Shown one piece after another: positions 1 to 12,030 of a DNA stretch of 37,187 bases. The notes beneath the pieces were generated by a model, which saw only the letters and a program-made list of their open reading frames with translations, did no database searches and had not been told where the DNA came from. The DNA lies in contig JBOZIK010000001.1 in the NCBI GenBank assembly GCA_051453625.1, positions 26,963,563-27,000,749 of the forward strand, read 5' to 3'. How positions within the stretch are numbered: the stretch's first letter is position 1; each line of letters starts with the position of its first letter. The DNA comes from Welwitschia mirabilis. Taxonomy: Eukaryota; Gnetophyta; Gnetopsida; Welwitschiales. A program made the position numbers and the translations under genes.

Positions 1-905
<905 letters not shown>

Positions 906-987
906 CAATACTTAAAACTGTTTCTTACGACTGCCGAATGAAAGAACATGTAATGATGGGGATGATGCAGCTGTGGTTGCAGAGCTC

Positions 988-995
988 CTTATATA
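988..995 (-). promoter_or_regulatory. TATA box of the beta-glucosidase gene
   Basis: TATATAAG on the minus strand lies 83 bp upstream of the start codon. Transcription would start about 30 bp further on, near 960, giving a 5' leader of roughly 55 nt. The surrounding sequence to about 1290 is noticeably GC-richer than the rest of the window, consistent with gene-proximal promoter DNA. Confidence 0.6.
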
Positions 996-1296
996 GCGAC
1001 TAAACACGGCAATGGTATGGCAAAGGCGGGCTGAATGAGTGACATCGGCATTCACTCGCAACGTGCGTTCAATAATGTACGATTGGAACATAGGATAAGT
1101 GGTCAAAAAGACTTTCGTTGCGCCAACCCGGACGCCTGCAACTTGCTGCGTCTCCGGATTTTGAAAAGAAAGATAATTGATTTCCATTCTATAATGGTTG
1201 CAGATAATGCTGCCGTTGCACGTCTGTGAAGGCATCTGCGCGTTCTTTGGTTGAGGGACTGAGTGCCGTGAGCTCTGTGAGTATCTTCGGCCGATT

Positions 1297-1485
1297 TTGC
1301 ACCATCATTCACGTGGATTTAACTGTGACGTCATACTCCAACAACCATGTGAGACATTATTAGCGAATCCTTTGGTCAAATTTGGGTGGCACTGGTGGGA
1401 CATATTCTTTTATTCCACAAAAGGGCATTATGAACCTTTTATCAATGTGCATTATGAAACTATATCAATGGGTATTAATATAACG
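1297..1485. other. Gene-upstream DNA, no feature recognised
   Basis: Transition from the GC-richer promoter region to AT-rich DNA. An open frame at 1297-1563 on the plus strand has no recognisable motif and runs into the repeat that starts at 1486. Confidence 0.5.
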
Positions 1486-2340
1486 TGCCTTAAAATAGAA
1501 AGCGACGACTTACATTTTTTTAAAGTTAAGAGTTCACCACCTTATCTTACATGTTGTATCTAATAATAATAAATAAAAATATATTCTTTACAATTAGTTC
1601 ATCTAAATATAAATTAAAAAGTATTCTTCTAGAAACATCTTATTTTACAACTATCTTAGGCTAATTGTAGAAACTTGAGTTTTGCAAGAATTTATGCCCA
1701 TGGAGCAATCATTCCTTCTTAACTTATAATTAGTTCTTATGACTCTGGTTCAGGTTTGTTTCCAATCCTTTGCTAGCTACATTTCATAGTTTATAAAGTA
1801 TCTTAGAATAATTCTTTCCTTGGCCTTAGAACTTTACTTTTTATCTCCTCTATGATTATTGGATTTCCATAACCTTCTAATAGAGTGCAATTAGCTTTTT
1901 TACTTCCTTCATATGGAATGAAGTCTCTAATATGGAATACCCTTAATATTTGTAGAAGATCCATCTCTTGTGCACTCTATCTATGATTTTTTATTATCCT
2001 AACTAGGCCAATTCTATGATAGTAAAATTTTCTAGCTTTTAAACTTGAAAATTATTCTATATAGATATCTAATCATTATAGAATCTATAGGATTTAATAT
2101 TTGCATTTTTTGCCATAGTGTGTAGATGCCTTTCTCTTTACATTGTTACACTCTAATTTTTATTTTTCTTATTGATAAGTTTAATCCATTACTTTCACAA
2201 GTTTAAATGTCTTCTTAAATTCATCCTATTCCTTGCCAAATCCATGTAGTACTCTTAATTTTTGTTTAAACTATAGAAAGAAAGACATCTTTTCCATTTA
2301 CTATGAACAAAATTATTACTTATAAATTTTACAAGTAGTA
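1486..2340. repeat. Left copy of ~860 bp direct repeat (possible LTR)
   Basis: Begins TGCCTTAAAATAGAAAG and is collinear with 3093-3972: shared blocks include the stretch around 'cttatcttacatgttgta', 'gaaacatcttattt', 'cctaggccttagaac'-type and 'ggccaattctatgatagta' segments. Two same-orientation copies separated by about 750 bp are what an LTR pair would give. No convincing primer-binding site, polypurine tract or target-site duplication was found, and the ends are blurred. It ends about 580 bp upstream of the beta-glucosidase start codon. Confidence 0.6.
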
Positions 2341-3092
2341 ATTGATATAATGATGTCTTTTTTATGCATAAGTGTAATACTCAAAGAATTTTGAAATTAT
2401 TCATTATTAAAAACTTTTAAAATAAATAGAGTAATTAATTGATAATAAATGATTAATAATGTTGTGAATAATAAAGAAGAGTGATCTAAATGGTTATTAA
2501 TCTTTTTTAATATTATGGATGAATGACAACTTGATCTTCATATTATCATATATATACATACTTCTAAAAGCNNNNNNNNNNGGTATGAGAATTCATAAAA
2601 ATAAAAGATGCACATGCACTAATCAAAATGAATAGACAAATGGTATTGTCATGAAATAATGCTAGGAACTAGAAGCTAAAGTAGAAGAACAAGTTAAATG
2701 GATATGCAAAAGTAGAAGAATGCTTTAGAGACCTAGATTTAATGATGACAATAAAAATTAATTGACAACATTGCTTGAAACTCTATGCATTGCACATAAG
2801 AAATGGAACTAATGATAACCTTAGAAGGCATAAAAATGTATGTAATAGAGAACCATAGGATTATGCTAGTAAAAACACTTAAGAAGTACGTCTATTAACA
2901 AAAGAAAAAACATAAGAAACTAAAAGAAATAAAAGAATTTACAAATACATACTTTATTAATAAAGCTTAAGAGATATAATTCTAACTATCATATTCCAAG
3001 TCATATTTTCAATTCCATTATATAGGGGTAGGATCAGGCCTAATTTGAAAAATCCTAAATAAAAATATAACAGAGAAAGCACCTACTAAACA
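2341..3092. other. Spacer between the two direct repeats
   Basis: About 750 bp of A-rich DNA with a 10 N gap at 2572-2581. No coding frame or family motif seen. If the repeats are LTRs, this is a short internal region without protein coding, as in non-autonomous elements. Confidence 0.4.
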
Positions 3093-3972
3093 TGCCTTAA
3101 AATAGAAAGAAATAACTTACATTTTTTTAAAGATAAGAAATCAGTACCTTATCTTACATGTTGTATTTAATAATGAATGGGAATATATTCTTTACAATTA
3201 GTTGATCTAAACATAATTAAAAAGGATTATTCTAGAAACATCTTATTTTCTAACTATCTTAGGCTAATTGTAGAAACTTAATTTTTGTGAGAATAGATGC
3301 CTATGGATCAATCATTTCTTCTTAACTTATGCTTAGTTCTTCTGACTGTGGTTCATATTTACTTTTAATCCTTTTCTAGATACATTTCATAGTCGATAAA
3401 GTACCTTAGAATAATTCTTTCCTTGGCCTTAGAACTTTACTTTTTATCTCCTCTATGATTGTTGGATTTTCATGATCATCTAGCATAGTCTAATTAGCTT
3501 TTCCACTTCATTCACATGGAATGAAGTTTCTAATATTGAATATCAAGAATATTTGTAGAAGATCCATCTCATACACATTCTCTCTAAGATTTTTAAATAT
3601 CCTAATTAGGCCAATTCTATGATAGTAGAATTTTCTAGCTTTTAAACTTGAAAATTTTTTTGTATAGATATCTAATCATTATAGAAGCTTTAGGATTTAA
3701 TTATAGAAGCTTTAGGATTTAATTCTTGCATTTTTTTTAATCATATTATGTAAATTCCTTTTTCTTTACATTATTATATTCTAATTTTTATTTTTCTTAT
3801 TGATAAATTTCATCCATTACTCTTTTAAGTTTAATTACCTTCTTAAAGTCATCCAATTCCTTACCAAGTTCATGTAGTAATATTAATAATTGTTCAAACT
3901 ACAAAAAAAAAGGTATTTTTAATTCGCTATGAACAAAATTAATATTTATAAAATTTAGAAGTAGTAATAAAT
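3093..3972. repeat. Right copy of ~860 bp direct repeat (possible LTR)
   Basis: Starts TGCCTTAAAATAGAAAG like the copy at 1486 and stays collinear to about 3972. Differences are dispersed substitutions and small indels. It carries a private 22 bp tandem duplication at 3678-3721 (unit contains TAGAAGCTTTAGG) that the left copy has only once. Confidence 0.6.
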
Positions 3973-5071
3973 CATTCTAACTTCTTTAATGATTTAGGCT
4001 CAAACATCTAAATGAGTTTTCCAAGATTTAATTAATATCCTCATTTGTCATTTTCTCTATGAATGCATTGTTATGCTAAAATTAAAATTTGTTCCAACTA
4101 ACTGCTATAATGTACATAAACATGCATGTAATCAAAAAAAGAAGGAAAAATTAAAAAAAATAAAAAATAAGGAAAAAGTATATCTAATCTAAAATAATAC
4201 CTTTAGGATAATCATGAATGTTATTTTAACTCTTCGGAAAAGAGTTTTAGAAAATTATTAATAAGTAAAAATGATCATTCATTTTTTTATTAATACTGAA
4301 ATGTTTGTATGGCTTAAATATATGTTTTTAAAGTTACTTAGAAAATATTTGTTTACAATCATTTAAGTTAAATATTAATAATTTAGCAAGTTACATTATA
4401 TTATTATTATTAATAATGTTGTAGGTACAAAATACCACTTGGCATGAGGAGAAGGAACAAAAACTAAGACAATGAAAATGTAGGAATAACCTCACTCAAA
4501 AATATATTTTCTTAAAGAAGGAAAAGAAGGAACCCAACCAAAATTGAAAAGAACCAAGAAGTATAAAGGGTGCATCAATAGCTAAGAAGGGGGGTTTTTA
4601 GTAAGAGAACTCTAGGCATAGAACCTTAACTAAGGGTCAGCAAAGGAGGAGTCAAACGCATCTTGAAAGGAAACATGACCAATATTTCTAGAATTCTAGT
4701 ATTTCCTGCAAAGAGAAACACATGTTGTTGTTAATAAACTTTTATATCATATTTAGCATCATTTTAATAAAAAGGTACCATTATTTTAATAGAAAGCTAA
4801 AAATCCAAATTATTAAATATGATATCCTTATTTATGTAATGAAAAGTAGTGTAGACTCAATTTTTCTTGAAAAAGTAATGTTTTACTAAAGAGTATTTAG
4901 TTATTTTAATATGCATAAAAATGAAAACCTAAATAATGGTAGTTTGTGAAATTTATTAATTTAAATGAATTACATAAAAATTATAATATCATAAGTTTAT
5001 AATGCATAAAGATAAAAGGAAGTTAATGTTATGTTGCTCAAAATGAAGCTAAAAAAATGGTAAAGCAATAT
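3973..5071. other. AT-rich intergenic DNA, nothing recognised
   Basis: No open frame with family motifs on either strand. Contains short TTA/TAA microsatellite tracts near 4399-4416. Probably decayed repeat DNA. Confidence 0.4.
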
Positions 5072-5176
5072 AAAAATAAACTTTTTAGATTAATAGTTTC
5101 TAACGTGAAATGTTCATCTTACAAAGGAATTGCTTGCAAGTTAAAAAGAAACATGTAAGTGCAAAACATAATAGGC
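5072..5176. repeat. Dispersed ~105 bp direct repeat, copy 1
   Basis: Matches 6808-6912 in the same orientation: both contain 'agtttctaa' followed by 'gaaattgctt'-like and 'ttaaaaagaaac' blocks. Origin unknown; possibly terminal repeats or a duplication flanking the 5200-6800 segment. Confidence 0.45.
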
Positions 5177-5199
5177 TATTAATCATAGCTTTGTAGTGA

Positions 5200-6120
5200 T
5201 CCAGGTTTGAACTAAGTCTACACTTAATTATTATTCTTTCACAAGGATATATATGGTAAATTAATCAAAAGATACAAGATTAAATCTACTTGTAATGCAA
5301 ACTCAAACAAAAGAAGAATCTAAACTAGAGAAAGAATTGATCTTTGGTAGACAACACAAGGGAAAAAAAGTACTCCAAGGATCTAGCGATTCATCCAACT
5401 CTCCTCCTTCGCTATAATGATTCTTACATCTTGAAACTTGAAGATCAAGTGAGCTTCACCTAAAAATTATGAATGACAAATGATTGTGTAGTAAAAATGA
5501 AAGAATAAAACACACTTAGAATTGGTCCTATTTAAATACTACTAATGTCAAATTAATGTGCAATAATAATGAAAGTTTAAACTAATTCTAGAAATTGTAC
5601 TATGTAAATATTACTAATATCAAATGACTTTGTACATTAATAATGAAAGGGCTTAAACCAATTCTTATATTAAACTTGAAAGAAATCTACATTACATTAG
5701 TGAAGAAGGAGAAGAAAAATAACTTCTCAACTAGCCTCGGATCATTCCACCCCCAAGAAAGAGCATCAAAAACACCATGATGTCCTAGGCTCTAAGTCTT
5801 TCCTAGGTTAATCCAACCAAAGGATGTTTACAATGGGCATTCAAGGCCCTTTTATAGATGAGGAAAGACTTGGAGAAGCTTCTTCATGATTACATTAGGT
5901 GTTGTCTTTATACATTAGGTGACTGTTACATAATGGGGATTAGTTAAGGGAAGTTACATAAGGAGGAAGTTACAAATGTATTTGACATGTAGCCACAAAT
6001 AGGATTCATTTGTTTTCAAGTGAAAACATGATGATGATGATGTGTTCTTTGACTACTGATGCTGCTGCTAATGGATGTAATGTCATGTATCTTTGTTTTA
6101 ATCATCATCATTGCACCACA
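5200..6120 (-). repeat. LTR-like block with internal promoter
   Basis: Read on the minus strand, CTATAAAAG at 5857-5849 lies within a moderately GC-richer stretch. This organisation resembles the promoter region of a plant LTR or solo LTR. At 5473-5680 there is a degenerate tandem array of about 72-75 bp units containing 'aatgaaag' and 'actactaat'-like words. No paired LTR or coding internal region was recognised, so this is tentative. Confidence 0.3.
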
Positions 6121-6807
6121 TGTTGTTACGATCTATCAATTTGTACTTTTGCTATGTGTTACTAGAGTTTAAGATTAAATTTAATTTATTTATAACTTAG
6201 CTCATAAATGAAATGGATTTAATTCCCTAAGAAGGTATAAGAACATGATTCTTCTGACATTCTACCTCAGAAGGATAATAGTGCTAGTAGTCTTAGCCAA
6301 CATCACTAGTGTTTTATGTTGGATTATCACGAGGTTTTATAGATTTTTTTAAAAGTTATCAACACGCCTGCTAATGTTAAGGAAAAGTACATAATATCAT
6401 GAAAAATAGAATAAACAGTAGAAAACGTTAAGATGTGATAAAATGATGCATTTTAATGTTTCTTCCTATATTAAATTGATTAATTAGCTTGCATAAAATG
6501 TCAATTTTGACATGCAAATAATTATTAATGCGTATCTTCTTGTGATTTGTATTTTTGATAGAGTCTTTGTTGTGATTTTAATCCCCCTTAGTTCATTCCT
6601 TTAATATTGTTGATGGTGGTCAAATTTATCACCCTCCATTTTTACTTTTGTAGAGTATCTTTTTTGGCTTCCACAACAATGCAACTAGTACATTTTGAAT
6701 CACCATATCCACTTGTTATTTATAGCCTTTGTAGTTTTCATGAGCCTTCTTTTACAGGGTAAATTTAGTAATGCATAGATATATCAGGATGTAAATATTA
6801 TGTATCT
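6121..6807. other. AT-rich intergenic DNA, nothing recognised
   Basis: No coding frame or structured element seen. ATG-repeat and CAT-repeat tracts at about 6030 and 6095, just to the left, could pair as a loose hairpin. Confidence 0.35.
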
Positions 6808-6912
6808 TAAAACTTTTTCACTTAACAGTTTCTAATTTGAAACGTTATTACAGAGAAATTGCTTATAAATTAAAAAGAAACTTATAAATTCAAAGCCTAG
6901 TAATATGTTAAT
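6808..6912. repeat. Dispersed ~105 bp direct repeat, copy 2
   Basis: Counterpart of 5072-5176, diverged. Same orientation, 1.74 kb downstream. Confidence 0.45.
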
Positions 6913-7029
6913 GTTCTTCTTTCTGTGATCTTTTTTTTTATGCATTCTTTATTGCAAATTTAGTTCCTTTTATTGATTACTTCGATATTATTAATGATAA
7001 ATTAGTGGTTATGGATTAGCCTCTTAGCA

Positions 7030-7150
7030 AAAAAAAAAAAAAAAAAGACCTAAAAAAATAAAAGAATGCAAATTCACAACCCATACACTGTTGATTCATG
7101 CAGGGATTTGAACTTTTGACCATAAAGAAATCACTACTTAAATCTAATCT
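7030..7150 (-). repeat. Possible tRNA-derived SINE remnant
   Basis: On the minus strand AGTTCAAATCCCTGC resembles a pol III B box (GGTTCRANTCC) and is followed downstream by a long T run (the A run at about 7030-7050 on the plus strand). A T-rich tail is seen in some plant SINEs. No clear A box or target-site duplication was found. Confidence 0.3.
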
Positions 7151-8121
7151 TAATTTTAAAGGTAAAAAGTTAAAGTAACTAATTAAAAGGATATTCTCTT
7201 AGAAATTTAAATATTTGGATATAGACATCAAAACAAATAACACGTTTTCTTTAAATTTAATAACTTTTCATATCAAAATAAATGACAAGTTTCAAATATA
7301 GGAGCATTTATGTTATATTTAAATTCCACTCCCTTTCTCTAATAATTCAAACTAAAGAGAAATCTTCTCTTCTTCCCACTATAGTATATGAAAAATTATA
7401 AAGTACAGAGTTAATTAACAAATATATCATCATTTACTACTATAATTATGGTTTCTATGGATTAAGAGTAAAATCCCTTTACCTTGTCATTATACATATA
7501 AAGGTTTGTAAAGTATTTGAAAGATAATCTTGTTTTTCTACTACGATAGTGAACTTCAATCTAATTCTTCTTGTTCACATTATGAAAATCAAGCATGAGG
7601 AAACTAGATAACTAATATGGCTCCTTCTATATGTCCATATTTTAATGAAGTATATTCGTCTGCTAAGGCCTTATGTGCTCATAAAAGCATCTATAATACA
7701 AATCAAACATGTTCTCATTAGGAAGCTCAATAGTAATGAAAGTAGAGGACTAATATTCCTTCTAAATATATATTTTGGGAAAAAGTATTTCCATCTAGTA
7801 TGGCCTTAGGTGATCATGTGAGAAGCCGTAACAGAAAGCATACCTTCTCTTTTTAGAGTAAGAATATTTTAGATTAGCAGGCATCGTTTTAAAGTTTTCT
7901 TTCACTATATATCTTAAAGTCTAATCAGTCACATATTCCATTTACATTATTAGATTTTTATGAAATGTTTGAAAATTATGGCATAATCCAAGCAAATAGG
8001 CTTTGTAGTTTGAGCTTTTAATACATTTTGAGGCCTAGGCACTTGTGAGAAGATATCTATTTATGGGGAAAACAATAATAGCTACTAAGTAAAATCTAAA
8101 ATAGTTACGGTTTTATTCATA
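7151..8121. other. AT-rich intergenic DNA, nothing recognised
   Basis: No motif-bearing open frame, RNA gene or paired repeat was recognised. Confidence 0.35.
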
Positions 8122-8126
8122 GGGAT

Positions 8127-8500
8127 TGACATAGTTGGTACCCCATTTAATCCAAAATGACAAGATACTTTGATGGTAGGACATGCTACTTATATTTTTT
8201 AGTTGCATTATTCTCTCAAACCATGTGGGATTATTCTAGTTAAGACCTATGACTCTTTGTGGATACTCCTACATGAACCTACCTATCTTAACATTGAGCT
8301 TACCCTCAAGCTTACACATTACTACTGATCTTTTGGATCTGATACCATTTTATGTAGTGGGTACCCCATCCAACTAAAAATGACAAGGCACTTTAGTGGT
8401 AGGACATCCTTATTTATATTTTTCACTTCCATTTTCCTCCTAACCCATGTGAATTTATTCTAGTAAACACCTATGACTCTTTATAGGTTCACTAACATCA
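8127..8500 (-). mobile_element. Complete TRIM (terminal-repeat retrotransposon in miniature)
   Basis: 374 bp element with two ~150 bp direct LTRs (8127-8276 and about 8348-8500) sharing 'ggtaccccat', 'atgacaag', 'ggtaggacat' and 'cctatgactcttt' blocks. Outer ends are TG and CA. A perfect 5 bp target-site duplication GGGAT flanks it (8122-8126 and 8501-8505). Directly inside the right LTR, 8335-8347 reads TGGTATCAGATCC on the minus strand, a primer-binding site for initiator tRNA-Met with one change from the usual TGGTATCAGAGCC. The internal region is only about 70 bp and non-coding, as is typical of TRIMs, which depend on other elements for mobility. Orientation follows the primer-binding site. 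Confidence 0.88.
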
Positions 8501-9015
8501 GGGATTTAGAAATTATAATTGTGCTTAACATTTTAAAATTGAATATACATGTATAAATAATAAAGATTCAACATTCCAAGATGGTGTTTCACTTATAGCA
8601 TCCCAACCTCTTGATGTATCTACATCATTTTATGAACCATCTATCCTCTTGATGTGCTTGCATCTTTAGAAATTAAAATATTTTCTACTTCCACTTATGA
8701 TCAAAGGATTACCAACTATTATCAAATAATTTTATCTTTGACATCCCACGATGCTATTTAACTTGTAGTGTCTAAGCCTCATGTGGTTTCACCTTTTGAA
8801 ATGTAGATATCTTCTACTCCCAATTATGTCCAAGGATTATCAACTATTTACAAGTAAATTTTTGAATTGAAGTAAAAATAGCAGAAAAATAAAAAGTAAC
8901 AGCTCATGCAAAAAAAAATATAGCATCATCATGACTTTAAACAAGGCCTATGATTCTAGATTTGAATTTGCCTCCTACACCAAATGAAGTGTAATTTAAG
9001 GATTTCAGTGGTGAT
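8501..9015. other. AT-rich DNA between TRIM and LTR-like blocks
   Basis: Contains a short internal duplication: 'cctcttgatgt' recurs near 8600 and 8650, and 'ttatcaactattta'-like words recur near 8710 and 8840. No coding content recognised. Confidence 0.35.
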
Positions 9016-9530
9016 GTTAGGGAATATTTTGTATTCTAGTCATATAATTTATTTGGCTAAACTAGTCATATGCTTAATTTAGCAAAATAATCATGGAAAT
9101 ATGCTTGTTTGAGTATATTATATTTATGAAAGAATAATTTTATGTTTATTTTAAGATTGCTGCATTTAGGTTTAAATGATTTTAGGCATAAAGAATATTT
9201 TAAATTTAGAAGTTAATTTTAGAAAATTATAAGAGATTATGTTAAGCATGTGATAATCTATAGTTTTCTTAGCTTGGGTTATAAATAAGAGGAGGCAATA
9301 AACATCTTGAAAGAAGAGGAAAATGTGTAAAGAAAGTCTTAGAGGAACAATATGAAGAAGCTTTTACAGGGGCCATATTTTTAAGCTTAATTTTATTGTA
9401 TTCATACAAAACATTCTTTGATATTTACTTTTGAATTACTTTTACTTATTGTGTAATTTTTTAAACCTAAAGATATAGACTTTGAGCTCTCATTATATAA
9501 CTCTGCATAATAAGAGTATGAGTATTATGG
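9016..9530 (+). repeat. LTR-like block (possible copia-type LTR)
   Basis: Starts TGTTAGGGAATATTTTG, has a TATA box TATAAATA at 9280-9287 and a T-rich R/U5-like stretch. At its end (about 9529) 'ctttggtagtat' is weakly like a tRNA-Met primer-binding site. No second copy was found in the window, so the assignment rests on organisation alone. Confidence 0.3.
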
Positions 9531-9919
9531 CTTTGGTAGTATATTAAAAGCTAGGAAGAGAAGATATCTCTGAAGAGGATTACAAATATACATTTATAGT
9601 AGTGGTTAATAAGGTAAGAAAAAGCCATGAAAGAGATACAAAGACAATGCAATATTTGATGTAGCACATTGAAAATGATAGAGATCAAGGTTAGGGAAGA
9701 AGAAAAGGAGGAATTAAAGGTTGAGGAGTAGAAACACCCTCATCAAGAATTTGTTGCATCCAATTCACATTGTATGGAGGATTCCTTTTTCCAATCATTA
9801 ATGCTCATGAGTCAAAGAGAATGTATTGATATGGAGATGTATAAATGAAGTATGTTGCTTAAGAATCTATAAAATTGGATCTATGCAATGGAAAAATACT
9901 TTCAACAAGGGGAGGTAGT

Positions 9920-10495
9920 GTAATGTTCCAAATTCACTATTTGTAAATTATGGCTCAAAGAAGAATGTATATTATGATATGTTTCTAATGAAGAATATGA
10001 TAAATTGATAGCTAATATTATGATATTATTATAATATATATTAAGTTACTATGAGCTAACTTTGCGATGCAGATTAGTTAAGAGAGAGATGTGATACAAA
10101 GAGGGAAGTAGTTAGAACAACTAAACAGGTGGAAATAAGAAAGGAGTGACAAAGCTTCTTCTATTACACCTATAAATAGGCACATAGTGTAAGGTAGAGG
10201 GATCTTTTAGAGTCTTGAAGAAAAGCTGGAAAGCACATTTAAGCAAAGAGATCATAAGAGAAAGAGCTATAAAGAGATTTCCTAAAGCTCCAGTGCCTAT
10301 TGTGGAAACACAAGGGGAGTTAATCCTTGTACTTTCTTGTCAAAGTAATATAAGATATGTTATTCTAAAAAGAATCTTGCATTTCTAGAGTATGTGATTT
10401 AAAAAAGTTGCATGCTATCCTTTCTTTCTCTTAATCATGATTATAGCTAAAGTTGATATTAAGATAGTGTACCAATTAGAAATAATGGGTGCATG
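9920..10495 (+). repeat. LTR-like block, probable LTR of the Ty3/gypsy element
   Basis: Begins TGTAATGTTCCAAATTC, preceded by the purine-rich AAGGGGAGGTAG. It carries a TATA box at 10171-10178 (TATAAATAGG) and runs into the 551 N gap at 10496-11046. The gag, protease and RT remnants that follow on the same strand suggest it is that element's 5' LTR. However, a polypurine tract directly upstream is expected of a 3' LTR, so a tandem or recombinant arrangement is possible. Confidence 0.45.
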
Positions 10496-11289
10496 NNNNN
10501 NNNNNNNNNNNNNNNNNNNNNNNNNNNNNNNNNNNNNNNNNNNNNNNNNNNNNNNNNNNNNNNNNNNNNNNNNNNNNNNNNNNNNNNNNNNNNNNNNNNN
10601 NNNNNNNNNNNNNNNNNNNNNNNNNNNNNNNNNNNNNNNNNNNNNNNNNNNNNNNNNNNNNNNNNNNNNNNNNNNNNNNNNNNNNNNNNNNNNNNNNNNN
10701 NNNNNNNNNNNNNNNNNNNNNNNNNNNNNNNNNNNNNNNNNNNNNNNNNNNNNNNNNNNNNNNNNNNNNNNNNNNNNNNNNNNNNNNNNNNNNNNNNNNN
10801 NNNNNNNNNNNNNNNNNNNNNNNNNNNNNNNNNNNNNNNNNNNNNNNNNNNNNNNNNNNNNNNNNNNNNNNNNNNNNNNNNNNNNNNNNNNNNNNNNNNN
10901 NNNNNNNNNNNNNNNNNNNNNNNNNNNNNNNNNNNNNNNNNNNNNNNNNNNNNNNNNNNNNNNNNNNNNNNNNNNNNNNNNNNNNNNNNNNNNNNNNNNN
11001 NNNNNNNNNNNNNNNNNNNNNNNNNNNNNNNNNNNNNNNNNNNNNNATCTTTGACCACTAGTCCAGGGTTATTGGCTGAACGATAAGGAATGTAATCTGA
11101 TATTTCTAATAATAAAGTCCATCTTTACTAAATTATTCCATGTTATTCTTATTAATCTTGGCATATTATTTTATATGTCCCTTTTTCTATGAAATAATCC
11201 AAAAATAATAAAATGTAACATTACAGGTAGCAAATAAAATAAAAGTGAAAATAATGTATTTTAGGTGCTGCGTCTTTGTAGTAAGTTAA

Positions 11290-11640
11290 TTGAAGAACTA
11301 TGAAAAAAGAAAAGCAGAACATGATTTGGATTCACTTAGTTGGTAGATTATGGTAAGAACTCTAATAAACAAATTTATGTCATGATCATACCAAGCAGAA
11401 AGTACCAAAAGAAGGCGTAACATTTAGATAGGGATAAGTCCATGATGGAGTATATAGAGTAATTTCATAGATTATTCATTTAAGAAGGATGCTTTGATAA
11501 AGAAATCATGGAGATAATAGGATATGTTAATGATCTTAAATTAGCTATAGAAGATGAGGCTTCTGTGTTTTGTTCAATTACCATAGAAGAGAAGTATCAA
11601 CTTGCTCCTCTAGAAAAGGAAAAACTATAGTACAAGAAAA
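11290..11640 (+). pseudogene. Ty3/gypsy gag remnant
   Basis: Broken capsid-region coding. Around 11440-11480 the frame reads MEYIE-stop-FHRL, like the conserved S-V-x-E-Y-x-x-E-F-x-R-L motif of retrotransposon gag. At about 11506-11630 it reads EIMEIIGYVNDLKLAIEDEA and then TIEEKYQLAPLEKEKL, matching the following helices (Y-x-x-GL-x-x-x-I; A-Y-Q-L-A-x-x-x-E). A degraded zinc knuckle may sit near 11800-11840. Frameshifts and stops make it non-functional. Family placement (chromovirus side, Del/Tekay-like) is by recognition of these motifs. Confidence 0.6.
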
Positions 11641-12030
11641 ACTAAGACAATAATAGAGGAAGAAAAAAGGTAGATAAAATACCAAAAATTGAAAAAAAAA
11701 TAGAAGAATGGAGTAAGATCAAACAATCAATAGGATAAGAAAATGAAAGGGCAAAGGAGTAGGGGTAATGAACCCTTTAGAAAAGGTAAGAGACATGATA
11801 GTTATATTGTTTTCTTTAGCTATAAGGTAGCTAGATATAAATCCTTATAGTATCTAGTTAATAATATAGATGCACAAAGAGTTATTACAATATTTAATAA
11901 GGNNNNNNNNNNNNNNNNNNNNNNNNNNNNNNGTATAAAAGAATGATTTGAAGAAAAGATAATAATATTTCCATTTGAAAGTGTTGATGTAAGAGGCTTT
12001 AACAAAATAAGATCTACTAAAAAGAAATAA

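Noticed and set aside
906-908. TTG upstream of the beta-glucosidase ATG as a start
   Set aside because: Non-ATG; the ATG at 905-903 directly follows and has a better context.
912-1312. Open frames in the gene promoter region
   Set aside because: No motifs; they overlap the TATA box and upstream DNA of the beta-glucosidase.
6028-6110. ATG-repeat and CAT-repeat tracts as a regulatory hairpin
   Set aside because: Short trinucleotide tracts in AT-rich DNA; pairing is expected by composition.
10437-11086. Long open frames across the N gap
   Set aside because: Almost wholly N; no sequence evidence of coding.
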